Of a DNA stretch of 64,000 bases, positions 53,675 through 61,732 are shown one piece after another (the stretch's first letter is position 1; every line of letters starts with the position of its first letter). Both the position numbers and the translations under genes were made by a program. The DNA is from Sulfuriflexus mobilis (lineage in GTDB: Bacteria > Pseudomonadota > Gammaproteobacteria > AKS1). The notes under the pieces were generated by a model that was not told the DNA's origin, did not search any database, and worked only from the letters and a program-made list of their open reading frames with translations. The DNA is taken from the NCBI RefSeq assembly GCF_003967195.1, contig NZ_AP018725.1, forward strand, positions 2,848,001 through 2,912,000. The letters run 5' to 3'.

Positions 53675-55828
53675 TCAGAACTTGCCGTAGTAGCCTTCTT
53701 TCAGGGCATCATACAGGTTGGCGGCGGTATGCATTTCGCCGTCATATTCGATTTCATCATTACCCTTGGCCTCGACCACAGTCCCGTCCTCCAGGGTGAA
53801 GCGGTAGGTCGTATTCTCAAGGTCCTGTTCTTTCACCAGCACGCCCTGGAAGGCCTCCGGGTTAAAGCGGAAGGTGGTACAACCCTTCAGACCCTTGTCA
53901 AAGGCATACATGTAGATGTCCTTGAAATCTTCGTAAGGATAATCGGTCGGCACATTGGCGGTCTTGGAAATACTCGAGTCCACCCACAACTGCGCGGCGG
54001 CCTGAATATCGACGTGTTCCTTCGGTGTAATGTCTTCGGCAGTAATGAAATACTCCGGCAGCTTGCAGGACGCATCCTCAGTATAGGGCAGTGCTTCTTT
54101 ATTGATCAGCTCCCGGTAGGCGAGCAGTTCAAACGAATAGACATCGACCTTTTCCTTGGTCTTGCGACCTTCGCGAATCACGTTACGTGAATAGTGGTGG
54201 GCAAAACTCGGTTCGATACCGTTACTGGCATTATTCGCCAGGGACAAGGAGATGGTGCCGGTCGGGGCGATCGAACTGTGGTGGGTGAAGCGGGCACCTT
54301 TTTTCGCTAGTTTTTCAACTAGCTCAGGCTCGTGTTCGGCGATACGCTGCATATAGTGACTATAACGCGCATGCAGGATACGACCCTTGATCTTGTCGCC
54401 AAGCTTGATGCCGTCTTTCTTCATCTCCGGACGCAGGCGCAGCATCTTTGTGGTGACCTCAAACTCCTCGTCCATGATCGGTGCCGGACCCTTTTCCTTG
54501 GCCAGTTCCAGGGCTTGCTTCCAGCCGGTTATGGCCAGCTCGCGGCTGACGCGCTCGGTGAATTCGACCGATGCCGGGGAACCGTACTTCATGCCGAGCA
54601 TGGTAATGGTCGAACCGAGGCCGAGGAACCCCATGCCATGGCGGCGCTTGTTCATGATCTCCTTGCGCTGACCCTCAAGCGGCAGACCATTGATCTCGAC
54701 CACGTTATCGAGCATGCGAGTAAAGATAGCCACGACCTTGTTGAACTCGTCCCAGTCAAAACTGGCCTTATCGGTGAACGGGTCACGTACGCACTTGGTC
54801 AGGTTCACCGAACCGAGCAGGCAGGAACCATAAGGTGGCAGCGGTTGCTCACCACAGGGGTTGGTGGCACGGATATTTTCGCAGAACCAGTTGTTGTTCA
54901 TCTCATTGACCTTGTCAATGAGAATGAAACCCGGCTCGGCATAGTCATACGTGGAGGACATGATCACGTCCCAGATGCGCTGGGCACGCAGGGTCTTGTA
55001 GACCTTGCAGGCCACCTGGCCATCATCGTTGCTCAGGTATTTCTCAGGGGCCGGCCAGTCACGCCAGATGACCTGCTTCGGGTCATGCACATCGATGTCA
55101 TCAGCCTTCGCCTCGGACTCAGTGATCGGGAAGGCCAGTGGCCAATCGGCATCGTCTTTGACGGCCTGCATGAAGTCTTCAGTGACCAGCAGCGACAGGT
55201 TGAACTGGCGCAGACGACCGTCTTCACGCTTGGCCTTGATGAAGTCGAGCACATCTGGGTGGGCGACATCGAAGGTTGCCATTTGCGCACCGCGACGGCC
55301 ACCGGCCGACGAGACGGTGAAACACATCTTGTCATAGATATCCATGAACGACAGGGGCCCGGAGGTGTAGGCGCCGGCGCCGGAGACATAGGCGCCCCGC
55401 GGACGCAGGGTCGAGAATTCATAGCCAATACCGCAACCGGCCTTCAGGGTCAGGCCGGCCTCGTGGACCTTCTCGAGGATGCCGTTCATAGAGTCCTCGA
55501 TGGTGCCGGAGACCGTGCAGTTAATCGTTGAGGTAGCGGGCTTGTAGGCCTGCGCGCCGGCATTGGAAATAATGCGGCCAGCCGGAATCGCACCGTGCCG
55601 AAGGGCCCAGACGAATTGCTCAAAGCAGGCTTCCTGCTTCTCCGGAGACTCAACCTCAACCAGGGCCTTGGCTACACGCTGGTAGGTCGCATCGATATCC
55701 GCATCAATCGCGGTGTCATCCTTCTTTTTCAGGCGGTATTTTTTGTCCCAGATGTCCATTGAGGCATCCTGGAACGGGATCTGTGCCACGCTAGTCGCCA
55801 CTGGTTTGAGGTGTGCCTTCGCAGTCAT
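53675..55828 (-). CDS. nrdJa: class II (B12-dependent) ribonucleotide reductase, NrdJa
   Basis: This large subunit turns ribonucleotides into deoxyribonucleotides using adenosylcobalamin, with or without oxygen. The 717-residue protein has RIISNAGAQAYKPATSTINCTV, the AGCGIGYEFSTLRPRGAYVSGA loop near residue 135, the radical-site NPCGEQPLPPYGSCLLGSVNL near residue 330 (NPCGE), and the second cysteine-containing CTTFRFNPEAF at the end. A 30-base perfect palindrome with an NrdR-box-like core lies about 75 bases upstream. No B12 riboswitch was found. Confidence 0.95.
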   Translation of the reverse strand: MTAKAHLKPVATSVAQIPFQDASMDIWDKKYRLKKKDDTAIDADIDATYQRVAKALVEVESPEKQEACFEQFVWALRHGAIPAGRIISNAGAQAYKPATSTINCTVSGTIEDSMNGILEKVHEAGLTLKAGCGIGYEFSTLRPRGAYVSGAGAYTSGPLSFMDIYDKMCFTVSSAGGRRGAQMATFDVAHPDVLDFIKAKREDGRLRQFNLSLLVTEDFMQAVKDDADWPLAFPITESEAKADDIDVHDPKQVIWRDWPAPEKYLSNDDGQVACKVYKTLRAQRIWDVIMSSTYDYAEPGFILIDKVNEMNNNWFCENIRATNPCGEQPLPPYGSCLLGSVNLTKCVRDPFTDKASFDWDEFNKVVAIFTRMLDNVVEINGLPLEGQRKEIMNKRRHGMGFLGLGSTITMLGMKYGSPASVEFTERVSRELAITGWKQALELAKEKGPAPIMDEEFEVTTKMLRLRPEMKKDGIKLGDKIKGRILHARYSHYMQRIAEHEPELVEKLAKKGARFTHHSSIAPTGTISLSLANNASNGIEPSFAHHYSRNVIREGRKTKEKVDVYSFELLAYRELINKEALPYTEDASCKLPEYFITAEDITPKEHVDIQAAAQLWVDSSISKTANVPTDYPYEDFKDIYMYAFDKGLKGCTTFRFNPEAFQGVLVKEQDLENTTYRFTLEDGTVVEAKGNDEIEYDGEMHTAANLYDALKEGYYGKF

Positions 55829-55902
55829 GAATAGTGTCGCTCCTGATCTTATTATAATAGATAGCTATTTATTGTTGTTCTGTTGAACGTACCGGGCCTT
55901 TC

Positions 55903-55932
55903 GCCCTTAACACAACATGTTGTGTTAAGGGC
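55903..55932. promoter_or_regulatory. 30-base perfect palindrome, NrdR-box-like, upstream of nrdJa
   Basis: GCCCTTAACACAACA and its exact reverse complement form an uninterrupted palindrome. The core ACACAACATGTTGTGT matches the NrdR consensus (ACACWATATATWGTGT) at 14 of 16 positions by my count. TATAAT on the minus strand at about 55850 would place this site near a promoter's -35 to -80 region for nrdJa. NrdR boxes normally come in pairs about 30 bases apart; I saw no second box. The site could also serve the divergent hsp20 gene. Confidence 0.6.
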
Positions 55933-56078
55933 ATACGATAGCTACAAGATGCGGTATCTGTCAATGACTTTGTGACGATTTTGTTACCGCCGGCCAGCCC
56001 CCGGTATTACTGGTTTTTCAACCGCTTGGCAGGGTCCAGCAAGAAAAACCCCGGGATTTTTCCTCGCAAAAAATTTCC

Positions 56079-56106
56079 CTTGAAAAGTCTCTCGACACCC
56101 CCACGT
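56079..56106 (+). promoter_or_regulatory. heat-shock sigma-32 promoter of hsp20
   Basis: CTTGAA at 56079-56084 and CCCCACGT at 56099-56106, separated by 14 bases, match the sigma-32 consensus CTTGAA-N13-15-CCCCATNT. It lies about 75 bases before the hsp20 start, which fits the gene's function. Confidence 0.8.
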
Positions 56107-56180
56107 ATCCTGTCATGAGAAGGAAATGACGCAACCATACCAGCGTCGGGTGCAACACTACTATGAACGAGGTAAGCCAA

Positions 56181-56612
56181 ATGACTATTTATCGCCCTTT
56201 GCGAAATCTGAACCACCTGCAACGTGAAATGAGCCGGCTGTTTGAGCCAGCCCTGCCAAGTGATAATGATGAATTCAGTAGCAGCGACTGGACGCCGGCC
56301 GTTGACGTAAAGGAAGAGGAAGACCGCTTTCTGATCCGCGCTGACCTGCCCGGTGTAGACCCAAAAGACATCGAGCTGCATATCGAGAAGGGCATGCTCA
56401 GCATCCGCGGCGAACGCGAAAGCGAGAGCAAGGAAGAACGCGAGGGTTATAAGCGCATCGAGCGTATGCACGGCAGCTTTTACCGCCGCTTCAGCCTGCC
56501 GGACAATGTCGATGCCGACAATATCAAGGCCGATAGCAACCATGGCGTGCTCGAGATCAGCATCCCGAAAAAGGATACTGGCCAACCGCGCAAGATCACA
56601 GTGAACGAGTAA
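56181..56612 (+). CDS. small heat-shock protein, Hsp20/alpha-crystallin family
   Basis: This 143-residue chaperone holds unfolded proteins. It has SSDWTPAVDVKEEEDRFLIRADLPGVDPKDIELHIEKGMLSIRGERE, the alpha-crystallin domain, and the conserved DNVDADNIKADSNHGVLEISIPK. I chose the ATG at 56181, which has GAGG nine bases upstream; the frame extends to 56163. A sigma-32-type promoter lies upstream and a clear terminator downstream. Confidence 0.95.
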   Translation: MTIYRPLRNLNHLQREMSRLFEPALPSDNDEFSSSDWTPAVDVKEEEDRFLIRADLPGVDPKDIELHIEKGMLSIRGERESESKEEREGYKRIERMHGSFYRRFSLPDNVDADNIKADSNHGVLEISIPKKDTGQPRKITVNE

Positions 56613-56628
56613 ACGGCCCCGGCTCATC

Positions 56629-56660
56629 ACGGCGCACCGCTAACACGGTGCGCCGTTTTT
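56629..56660 (+). terminator. rho-independent terminator after hsp20
   Basis: ACGGCGCACCG and CGGTGCGCCGT form a perfect 11-bp stem around CTAACA, followed by five T. Confidence 0.95.
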
Positions 56661-56728
56661 ATTTCTCTATGAACCTGTAGACTGGAACACAGTCTCATTT
56701 CTAACAGTACGATTACAGGATGTCCCCT

Positions 56729-58102
56729 ATGCGCTTAAGCCGACCCTGGCTGGCAACACTGGCTGGTTTTTATCTTATTTTAATCAATAGCTTGCTTGTA
56801 AATGCGGCGCTGCCTGTGGCGGTAAATGGCGAGCAATTACCCAGCCTGGCCCCTGTGCTGGAGCGCAGTACACCGGCAGTAGTCAACGTCTTTACCCGCA
56901 CCCGGGTCAAGGTCGAGGAAAACCCGCTTCTCAGTGACCCCTTCTTCCGACGCTTTTTCGACATCCCGCAACAACCGCGCCAACGCGACACACAGGGCCT
57001 TGGCTCCGGTGTGATCATCGATGCGAAAAAGGGCTATATCCTGACCAACAATCACGTCATCCAGAAGGCCGATGTCATCACCGTGACCCTGCGTGACGGT
57101 CGCAAGCTCGATGCCAAACTAATCGGCACTGATCCGGAGACCGATGTCGCTGTGCTGCAGGTCCCGGCCAATAACCTGACCGCCCTGCCTCTGGCGGATT
57201 CCGACGCCCTGCGCGTGGGTGATTTTGTCGTTGCCATCGGCAATCCCTTTGGCCTCGGCCAGACCGTGACCTCGGGGATTGTCAGCGCCCTGGGACGCAG
57301 CGGCCTGGGCATTGAGGGTTACGAAGACTTTATCCAGACCGATGCCTCGATCAACCCGGGTAACTCCGGTGGCGCGCTGGTCAACCTGCGCGGTGAACTG
57401 ATCGGTATCAATACCGCGATCTTCTCGCGCAGCGGCGGCAACATCGGTATCGGCTTTGCCATCCCCATCAACATGGCCCGCGACATCATGCAACAACTGG
57501 TCGAACACGGCGAGGTTCAGCGTGGCCGCCTCGGCGCCCAGGCCCAGGACCTGACCCCGGAACTGGCCGCTGCCTTCAAGCTCAAGCAGAAAGACAGTGG
57601 CGCCGTGGTGGTCAAGGTGATCCCGGATTCACCGGCAGACAAGGCCGGCCTGCGAGTGGGTGACGTGGTCATTAATGTTAACCAGCGCCAGGTGCGTAGC
57701 GCCGATGACCTGCGTAACTTTATCGGCCTACTCCGCGTTGGTACGCATGTACGCCTGACCGTGCTGCGCAAGGGTAAGCAACACCTGATCGATGCGCGTA
57801 TTGCCCGATCTGTACAGAAAAAATCCACGGCGCCCCTGCACAGTCGTCTCAAGGGTGCGGTGCTCGGCTCGCTTGATGAAGGACACCCGGCCTATGGTCA
57901 GATTGAGGGTGTTGTTGTACTCAAGGTGGAACGCGGCAGCCCGGCCGCCCAGGCCGGCCTGCGTCCCGGCGACATCATTACCTCGATAAACCAACAGACG
58001 GTGCATGACCTGGACGAGGCCTTTGAACTGGCAAAACAGGGCGAACGTATACTCTTGAATATCCGGCGAGGACGCAGCTCGCTGTTTATTGTGCTCAACT
58101 AG
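56729..58102 (+). CDS. Do-like periplasmic serine protease (DegP/DegQ family)
   Basis: This 457-residue trypsin-like protease/chaperone works in the periplasm. After a signal peptide (LATLAGFYLILINSLLVNAALP) come the catalytic triad: His in LTNNHVI near residue 109, Asp in GTDPETDVAVLQV near residue 139, Ser in NPGNSGGALVNL near residue 212. Two PDZ domains follow (KVIPDSPADKAGLRVGDVVI, and KVERGSPAAQAGLRPGDIIT). Length is closer to DegQ than DegP, and the long flexible loop of DegP is absent. AGGA lies eight bases before the ATG at 56729; an ATG three codons earlier is possible. Confidence 0.93.
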   Translation: MRLSRPWLATLAGFYLILINSLLVNAALPVAVNGEQLPSLAPVLERSTPAVVNVFTRTRVKVEENPLLSDPFFRRFFDIPQQPRQRDTQGLGSGVIIDAKKGYILTNNHVIQKADVITVTLRDGRKLDAKLIGTDPETDVAVLQVPANNLTALPLADSDALRVGDFVVAIGNPFGLGQTVTSGIVSALGRSGLGIEGYEDFIQTDASINPGNSGGALVNLRGELIGINTAIFSRSGGNIGIGFAIPINMARDIMQQLVEHGEVQRGRLGAQAQDLTPELAAAFKLKQKDSGAVVVKVIPDSPADKAGLRVGDVVINVNQRQVRSADDLRNFIGLLRVGTHVRLTVLRKGKQHLIDARIARSVQKKSTAPLHSRLKGAVLGSLDEGHPAYGQIEGVVVLKVERGSPAAQAGLRPGDIITSINQQTVHDLDEAFELAKQGERILLNIRRGRSSLFIVLN

Positions 58103-58367
58103 GTAATTGATGATCTATGAGTGATGATTTGTCATGGTTCAAATTAATTCTGCATATTAGATAATTTGATTTCAATATATTAAGCAGGATAGCTCTAATT
58201 ATTAGTGATCGTATTTTAAGGGAAGCTTACACAAGCACTGAGCCCGTCTAACTATTTCAAATAGAGGTATAATCATCGGATCTTTGGAATATATTTCCTG
58301 CGTTTTTATTACGGATTGATAACATTCTGCTGCTGCCGTATGCATCGCCCCTCTTATATATCAAAGC
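58103..58367. other. A/T-rich intergenic stretch, no gene seen
   Basis: No open frame, repeat or terminator stands out in this 265-base stretch. Base composition is clearly more A/T-rich than the neighbours, as is common for decayed sequence, and the region of gene remnants begins just after it. Confidence 0.4.
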
Positions 58368-58511
58368 ATGCAGGAGTACCGGGAGCAACTTGCCCTGAAA
58401 GCGCCACAGGACATTGTCGCCCAGCTCGAACAGTATTGGGAAAATGGAAAAAGAATAGCTGCCATAAAAATTTTACGTGACTATGCTGTTATTTCCGAGC
58501 ACATAAAATAG
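58368..58511 (+). CDS. possible 47-residue protein, L7/L12-like C-terminal motif
   Basis: A short frame from ATG 58368 to TAG 58511 reads MQEYREQLALKAPQDIVAQL and then QYWENGKRIAAIKILRDYAVI. The GKRIAAIKILRDY part resembles the helix of the L7/L12 C-terminal fold (GKKIEAIKxxRE), seen also in small proteins of unknown role. There is no clear ribosome site. It could be a fragment of a longer decayed gene, because the region contains other remnants. Confidence 0.3.
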   Translation: MQEYREQLALKAPQDIVAQLEQYWENGKRIAAIKILRDYAVISEHIK

Positions 58512-58514
58512 CCA

Positions 58515-58928
58515 TCATTGGTATGGCTGATAGTGCTGATGATAGAAATATGGAACAAACAATCTACCGCCTGATATACGGGTTATTTGCGGGTCTAATT
58601 TTTTCAGATGAATGATGCTCGTGCCGTACATCAATCTTTGTTCATAAACCATCAATCTATCTACGTTATCAGGCGATGGTAGATATCCGAGACCTTCATC
58701 GGGAGTTTCCGTAGCTCGGAAATGACGGTGTACTTCACCGCGATAACCATCAAAATCATCCGGCTTGCCATCGGCAAGCGTGATCAATAACTTGGTGCGG
58801 GCATCGACCTCGTTGAGCAACCTCGACTGGTACCGGATGGTCACCCCCATGCGGGTGTAATCTTTCGGCTCGATCCCGGCGATGCGTCCCTTCACTGCGT
58901 TACTATAATGCTCGTCAAAACCCTTCAC
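58515..58928 (-). pseudogene. remnant of NorD/CbbO-type von Willebrand factor A protein
   Basis: The frame begins KGFDEHYSNAVKGRIAGIEP, continues DYTRMGVTIRYQSRLL and KLLITLADGKPDDFDGYRGE, and these match the middle-to-late part of the vWA domain of NorD/CbbO proteins (the TRMGxxIRH and DGKPxDxDxYxG segments). The N-terminal two thirds with the DxSxS metal site are missing. After YRGE the sequence departs from the family. It starts at a GTG nine bases after the methyltransferase stop. I read it as a broken gene. Confidence 0.7.
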
Positions 58929-58937
58929 CGGGTAAAT

Positions 58938-59786
58938 TCATAGACTGTCGTCCTGCCAGGTCGCGGCGACGCCGGCCTCGAGGAGTCGCCCGTCAGCGGT
59001 TTGCGTGCCCAGCTGCATAGGCCTCGCCTTGCCCGGCATGACCTGGTTGATGAGGTCGGCCACGTCCTCGGCGAGCATGTCCTTGGTGTGCAGCGAGACC
59101 CAGATACCGCGGCAATCCGGCGTCACCAGCCGCGGCAGATACTTTATCAACGGTTGAAAGTCACAGCGAACATCCCAGACCTTGCCCTTGCCGGCACGAC
59201 CGAAACTGGGTGGGTCCATGATCACCATGTGGTAACGCTCGCCCTTGCGGACCAGGCGCTCGACATAGGTCATGACGTTTTCTTTTATAAAGCGGGCGCC
59301 TTTCTCACCGACATTGAGTCGGGCAAGTTCAAGTTGCGAGGCCTGGGCATCGACGTGTGTAACCTTTGCCCCGGCCAGTACCGCCGCCTGCGTGGCGCCG
59401 CCGGTCCCGGCAAACAGGTTCAGTACGCGCAATTCGTCAATGTGGTAACACCCCTCAAGGTGTTCACGCACCCACTGCCAGCAGACGGCATGTTCCGGGT
59501 ACACACCGACCTGGCCACCTTTACCAAGGCGACAATGCATGCGCTGACCGGACATCTCCACCTGCCATGTCATCGGCAAGCCCTCGCGCTGTGCCTGCCA
59601 CTGCCCGTCTGTAATACGGCTACCGCTGTAGACCCAGTCGGCCTGCCAATCCTGCAGGGACTTCGTACCCGTGGCCTGCGGGGCAGGCCGATCAATCAGG
59701 TAATTACCAAAACGCTCGAGCTTACGCCCGGCGCCGAAGTCCACCAGGGCATAATCCCCGCTGCTTGTATTTTTATCAGGGTTCAT
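58938..59786 (-). CDS. class I SAM-dependent methyltransferase (RlmI-like)
   Basis: The 282-residue protein resembles the catalytic part of rRNA cytosine-5 methyltransferases of the RlmI/YccW type: VLNLFAGTGGATQAAVLAGA near residue 120 (SAM loop), VTHVDAQASQLELARLNVGE, and the NPPY-like MVIMDPPSFGRAGKGKVW near residue 187. The N-terminal PUA domain of RlmI is absent; instead, VYPEHAVCWQWVREHL precedes the SAM domain. The frame is intact and sits inside decayed norQ/norD-type sequence, so it may be an insertion, or the older resident. Confidence 0.85.
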   Translation of the reverse strand: MNPDKNTSSGDYALVDFGAGRKLERFGNYLIDRPAPQATGTKSLQDWQADWVYSGSRITDGQWQAQREGLPMTWQVEMSGQRMHCRLGKGGQVGVYPEHAVCWQWVREHLEGCYHIDELRVLNLFAGTGGATQAAVLAGAKVTHVDAQASQLELARLNVGEKGARFIKENVMTYVERLVRKGERYHMVIMDPPSFGRAGKGKVWDVRCDFQPLIKYLPRLVTPDCRGIWVSLHTKDMLAEDVADLINQVMPGKARPMQLGTQTADGRLLEAGVAATWQDDSL

Positions 59787-59870
59787 GGGGTGGGTAATCG
59801 ATTAGGCATGCTTGTGTACATATACCGATGTTAGCGGCATCGCGATGAAAACTCTATTTTTATACTGTAA

Positions 59871-60107
59871 TACGCCATTTATATTAGCCAGACGCTTGAA
59901 CAGCGTATCCGTGAGCTGGAGATCGCGCGTGATGCGGCCGAAAAAGCCAACCAGATAAAAACGACGTTTCTGTCACAAATAAGTTACAAACTATGCACTC
60001 CCATGATCGAAATGATGGGCGGCCGAATCGGTTTCTACAGTATCGAGAGCCAGGGCAGCTGTTTCTGGATCGAGCTAAAACGGACCGAAGAGACCGGCCC
60101 GGCCTAA
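59871..60107 (+). pseudogene. histidine-kinase remnant with internal deletion
   Basis: This frame has no start codon and encodes LEQRIRELEIARDAAEKANQ, then KTTFLSQISYKLCTPMIE, then MMGGRIGFYSIESQGSCFWIEL. The first part is the dimerisation/phospho-acceptor region of a sensor kinase (normal FLSxMSHELRTPM) with the histidine lost. The second is the end of the ATPase domain (normal LMGGxIGxxSxxGxGSxFWxEL). The 80-100 residues between them are missing, so an internal deletion joined the two ends. Its stop overlaps the stop of the norQ-like remnant on the other strand. Confidence 0.75.
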
Positions 60108-60469
60108 AACACCCAGCTGCTCAACTCGTTCACGGCGGTCAGCGCCTCGGAGAGGGCCCCACGACAGGCGGTGACCGGGTCGATACCCGATACGATGAGC
60201 TTGCCAGTGTGCACGAGCAGGCGCGTACTCGCGCCCTCTTCCAGGCCACTGTCCTTCAGGTTACGTGTCATCCTCGCAAACCTGACCAGTTTCGCCGCCA
60301 TTTCGGCGTCAATACCGGCCTCTTTAACGACGATCGTCTGTTCCGTCGTCTCGCTGGGATAATCGAACTCGAGCGCGACGAAGCGTTGGCGCGTGCTCTG
60401 CTTCAGGTCTTTGGAGAGGTCGCCATGAATCACTGGAGGTCGTGTAGGAAGCCCCTGATGAAGCCTCAA
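60104..60469 (-). pseudogene. remnant of NorQ/CbbQ-type MoxR ATPase (C-terminal part)
   Basis: From about residue 20 the frame reads KDLKQSTRQRFVALEFDYPS, then TIVVKEAGIDAEMAAKLVRFA, and GLEEGASTRLLVHTGKLIVSG. These match the C-terminal third of NorQ/CbbQ (KxSTRQRFVALxFDYP and EGASTRLLVxxxxLI). The AAA+ core with the Walker motifs is absent, and the upstream sequence is unrelated. The orientation and order, norQ-like before norD-like on the minus strand, match intact norQ-norD or cbbQ-cbbO pairs. Confidence 0.72.
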
Positions 60470-60615
60470 AACAGTTCTGGGCTAAGGTTTCTCGGGAGAA
60501 ACCGTGAAAATGCTCCTGTGCTGGCCCTATAAGAAAAGTCCATGGATGCATATTCCATTATTTACTCTATAGTATTAAAACCGGTTGCCGTAGATATCCG
60601 GCTGGAGGAGATAAT

Positions 60616-61515
60616 ATGACACGTTTTACTATAGCCGCACTGGCCGCCGGCCTGTTGCTAGGCAGCAGTCTGTTACAGGCGGCCGAAGAAGCCGCCGGCA
60701 AGACCCTGACCTGGGTCGGTTGCGGTATTTCCAAAAAGGCCTTTATGGCCGAACTGGCCGCTGCCTATGAGAAAAAGAGCGGGGTCAAAATAGACATCCA
60801 GGGCGGCGGTGCGACCCGCGGTATCCGTGAGGTGGCTGCCAAGAATGCCGACATGGGTGGTACTTGCCGGCACAAGATCGACGGTGAGGCCAAGGAGCGC
60901 GGTGCCTCGCTCGAACCCGTGGCCTGGGATGCGCTGGTCGTCATCGTCCACCCCGATAACCCGGTCGACAACATCACCTTTGACCAGATCCGTGGTATCT
61001 ACTTAGGCAAGATCACCAACTGGAAGGAATTGGGTGGCAATGATGCCCCCATCCGCCTGCTGGTCCGCAAGGGCAAGATCTCCGGAGTTGGCCGCGCCCT
61101 GCGCAAACTCGTGTTCGCCGACTACAACCAGGAATTCAAGGCCACCGAGGTCATGAAATCCTCAGGCCCGCTGGAGAAGGCCGTGGTCGAGGACGTCAAT
61201 GCTATTGCGGTAACCGGGATCAGCTCGGCCCGTAAGCGCAAGGTGAAAAACCTCAAGCTCGATGGCAAGGAACCCACTTACGACAACATCCGTGCCGGTG
61301 AGTACGGCCTCTACCGCCCTCTCTACCTGGCCGTGAACAGGCACGGCAAGAATGCAGAGGAGGTCGACAAATTCATCAAGTTTGCCCACAGTGCGGAGGG
61401 CCGGCAGATTATCCGTAATAACGGCACTGTGCCCTACCTTGATGCCCTCAAGCTCGTCCTCAAGCAGGTCGAACAGGAAGAACGTGCCAACGAACGCGGC
61501 CTGTATCAGAACTGA
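60616..61515 (+). CDS. PstS-like phosphate-binding periplasmic protein
   Basis: This 299-residue protein has a signal peptide (IAALAAGLLLGSSLLQA) and the PBP-like pattern: TWVGCGISKKAFMAELAAAYEKKSGVKI, GGGATRGIREVAAKNADMGGTCR, FDQIRGIYLGKITNWKELGG, and GISSARKRKVKNLKLDG. This fits the PstS-like family. No pstC, pstA or pstB is adjacent, so it may be a stand-alone scavenging protein. GGAGGAG precedes the ATG, a strong ribosome site. No Pho box was recognised. Confidence 0.85.
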   Translation: MTRFTIAALAAGLLLGSSLLQAAEEAAGKTLTWVGCGISKKAFMAELAAAYEKKSGVKIDIQGGGATRGIREVAAKNADMGGTCRHKIDGEAKERGASLEPVAWDALVVIVHPDNPVDNITFDQIRGIYLGKITNWKELGGNDAPIRLLVRKGKISGVGRALRKLVFADYNQEFKATEVMKSSGPLEKAVVEDVNAIAVTGISSARKRKVKNLKLDGKEPTYDNIRAGEYGLYRPLYLAVNRHGKNAEEVDKFIKFAHSAEGRQIIRNNGTVPYLDALKLVLKQVEQEERANERGLYQN

Positions 61516-61534
61516 GGCCGTCTAGCAGGAAGTT

Positions 61535-61563
61535 AAAAGGCCCTTTCCGGAGGGCCTTTTTGC
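61535..61563 (+). terminator. rho-independent terminator after pstS-like gene
   Basis: AAAAGGCCCT and AGGGCCTTTT form a perfect 10-bp stem around TTCCGG, followed by T. Confidence 0.95.
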
Positions 61564-61620
61564 CTCGAACCATTGGAAATGGTTGGGGTACGGATAATGA
61601 AGCCCGATAGGGATTCTATG
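61561..61620 (-). repeat. single two-hairpin element (reverse orientation)
   Basis: Read on the minus strand this is CATAGA, a first hairpin GAATCCC/GGGCTTC, ATTATCCGTACCCC, then a second hairpin AACCATT/AATGGTT. It matches the elements at 12.3-12.9 and 37.5-37.8 kb, with new stem sequences. It directly follows the terminator of the pstS-like gene. Confidence 0.78.
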
Positions 61621-61732
61621 CGCGCCCTGCCCCCTTCACTTTTTTCACCCCTATAAACGCGCATACACGGAAGAATTCCTGTAAAATGCGCGCTTTGCCC
61701 CGCCGTCTTAGCGTCGCCGGCCAGATGAAATT

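Noticed and set aside
54332-55531. A 399-residue open frame opposite nrdJa
   Set aside because: nrdJa is well conserved through this stretch, and the antisense frame shows no family match or start signal.
55829-56180. Cobalamin riboswitch before the B12-dependent reductase
   Set aside because: I looked for the B12 box and the expected paired leader of about 200 bases and saw neither. The palindrome is the only structure.
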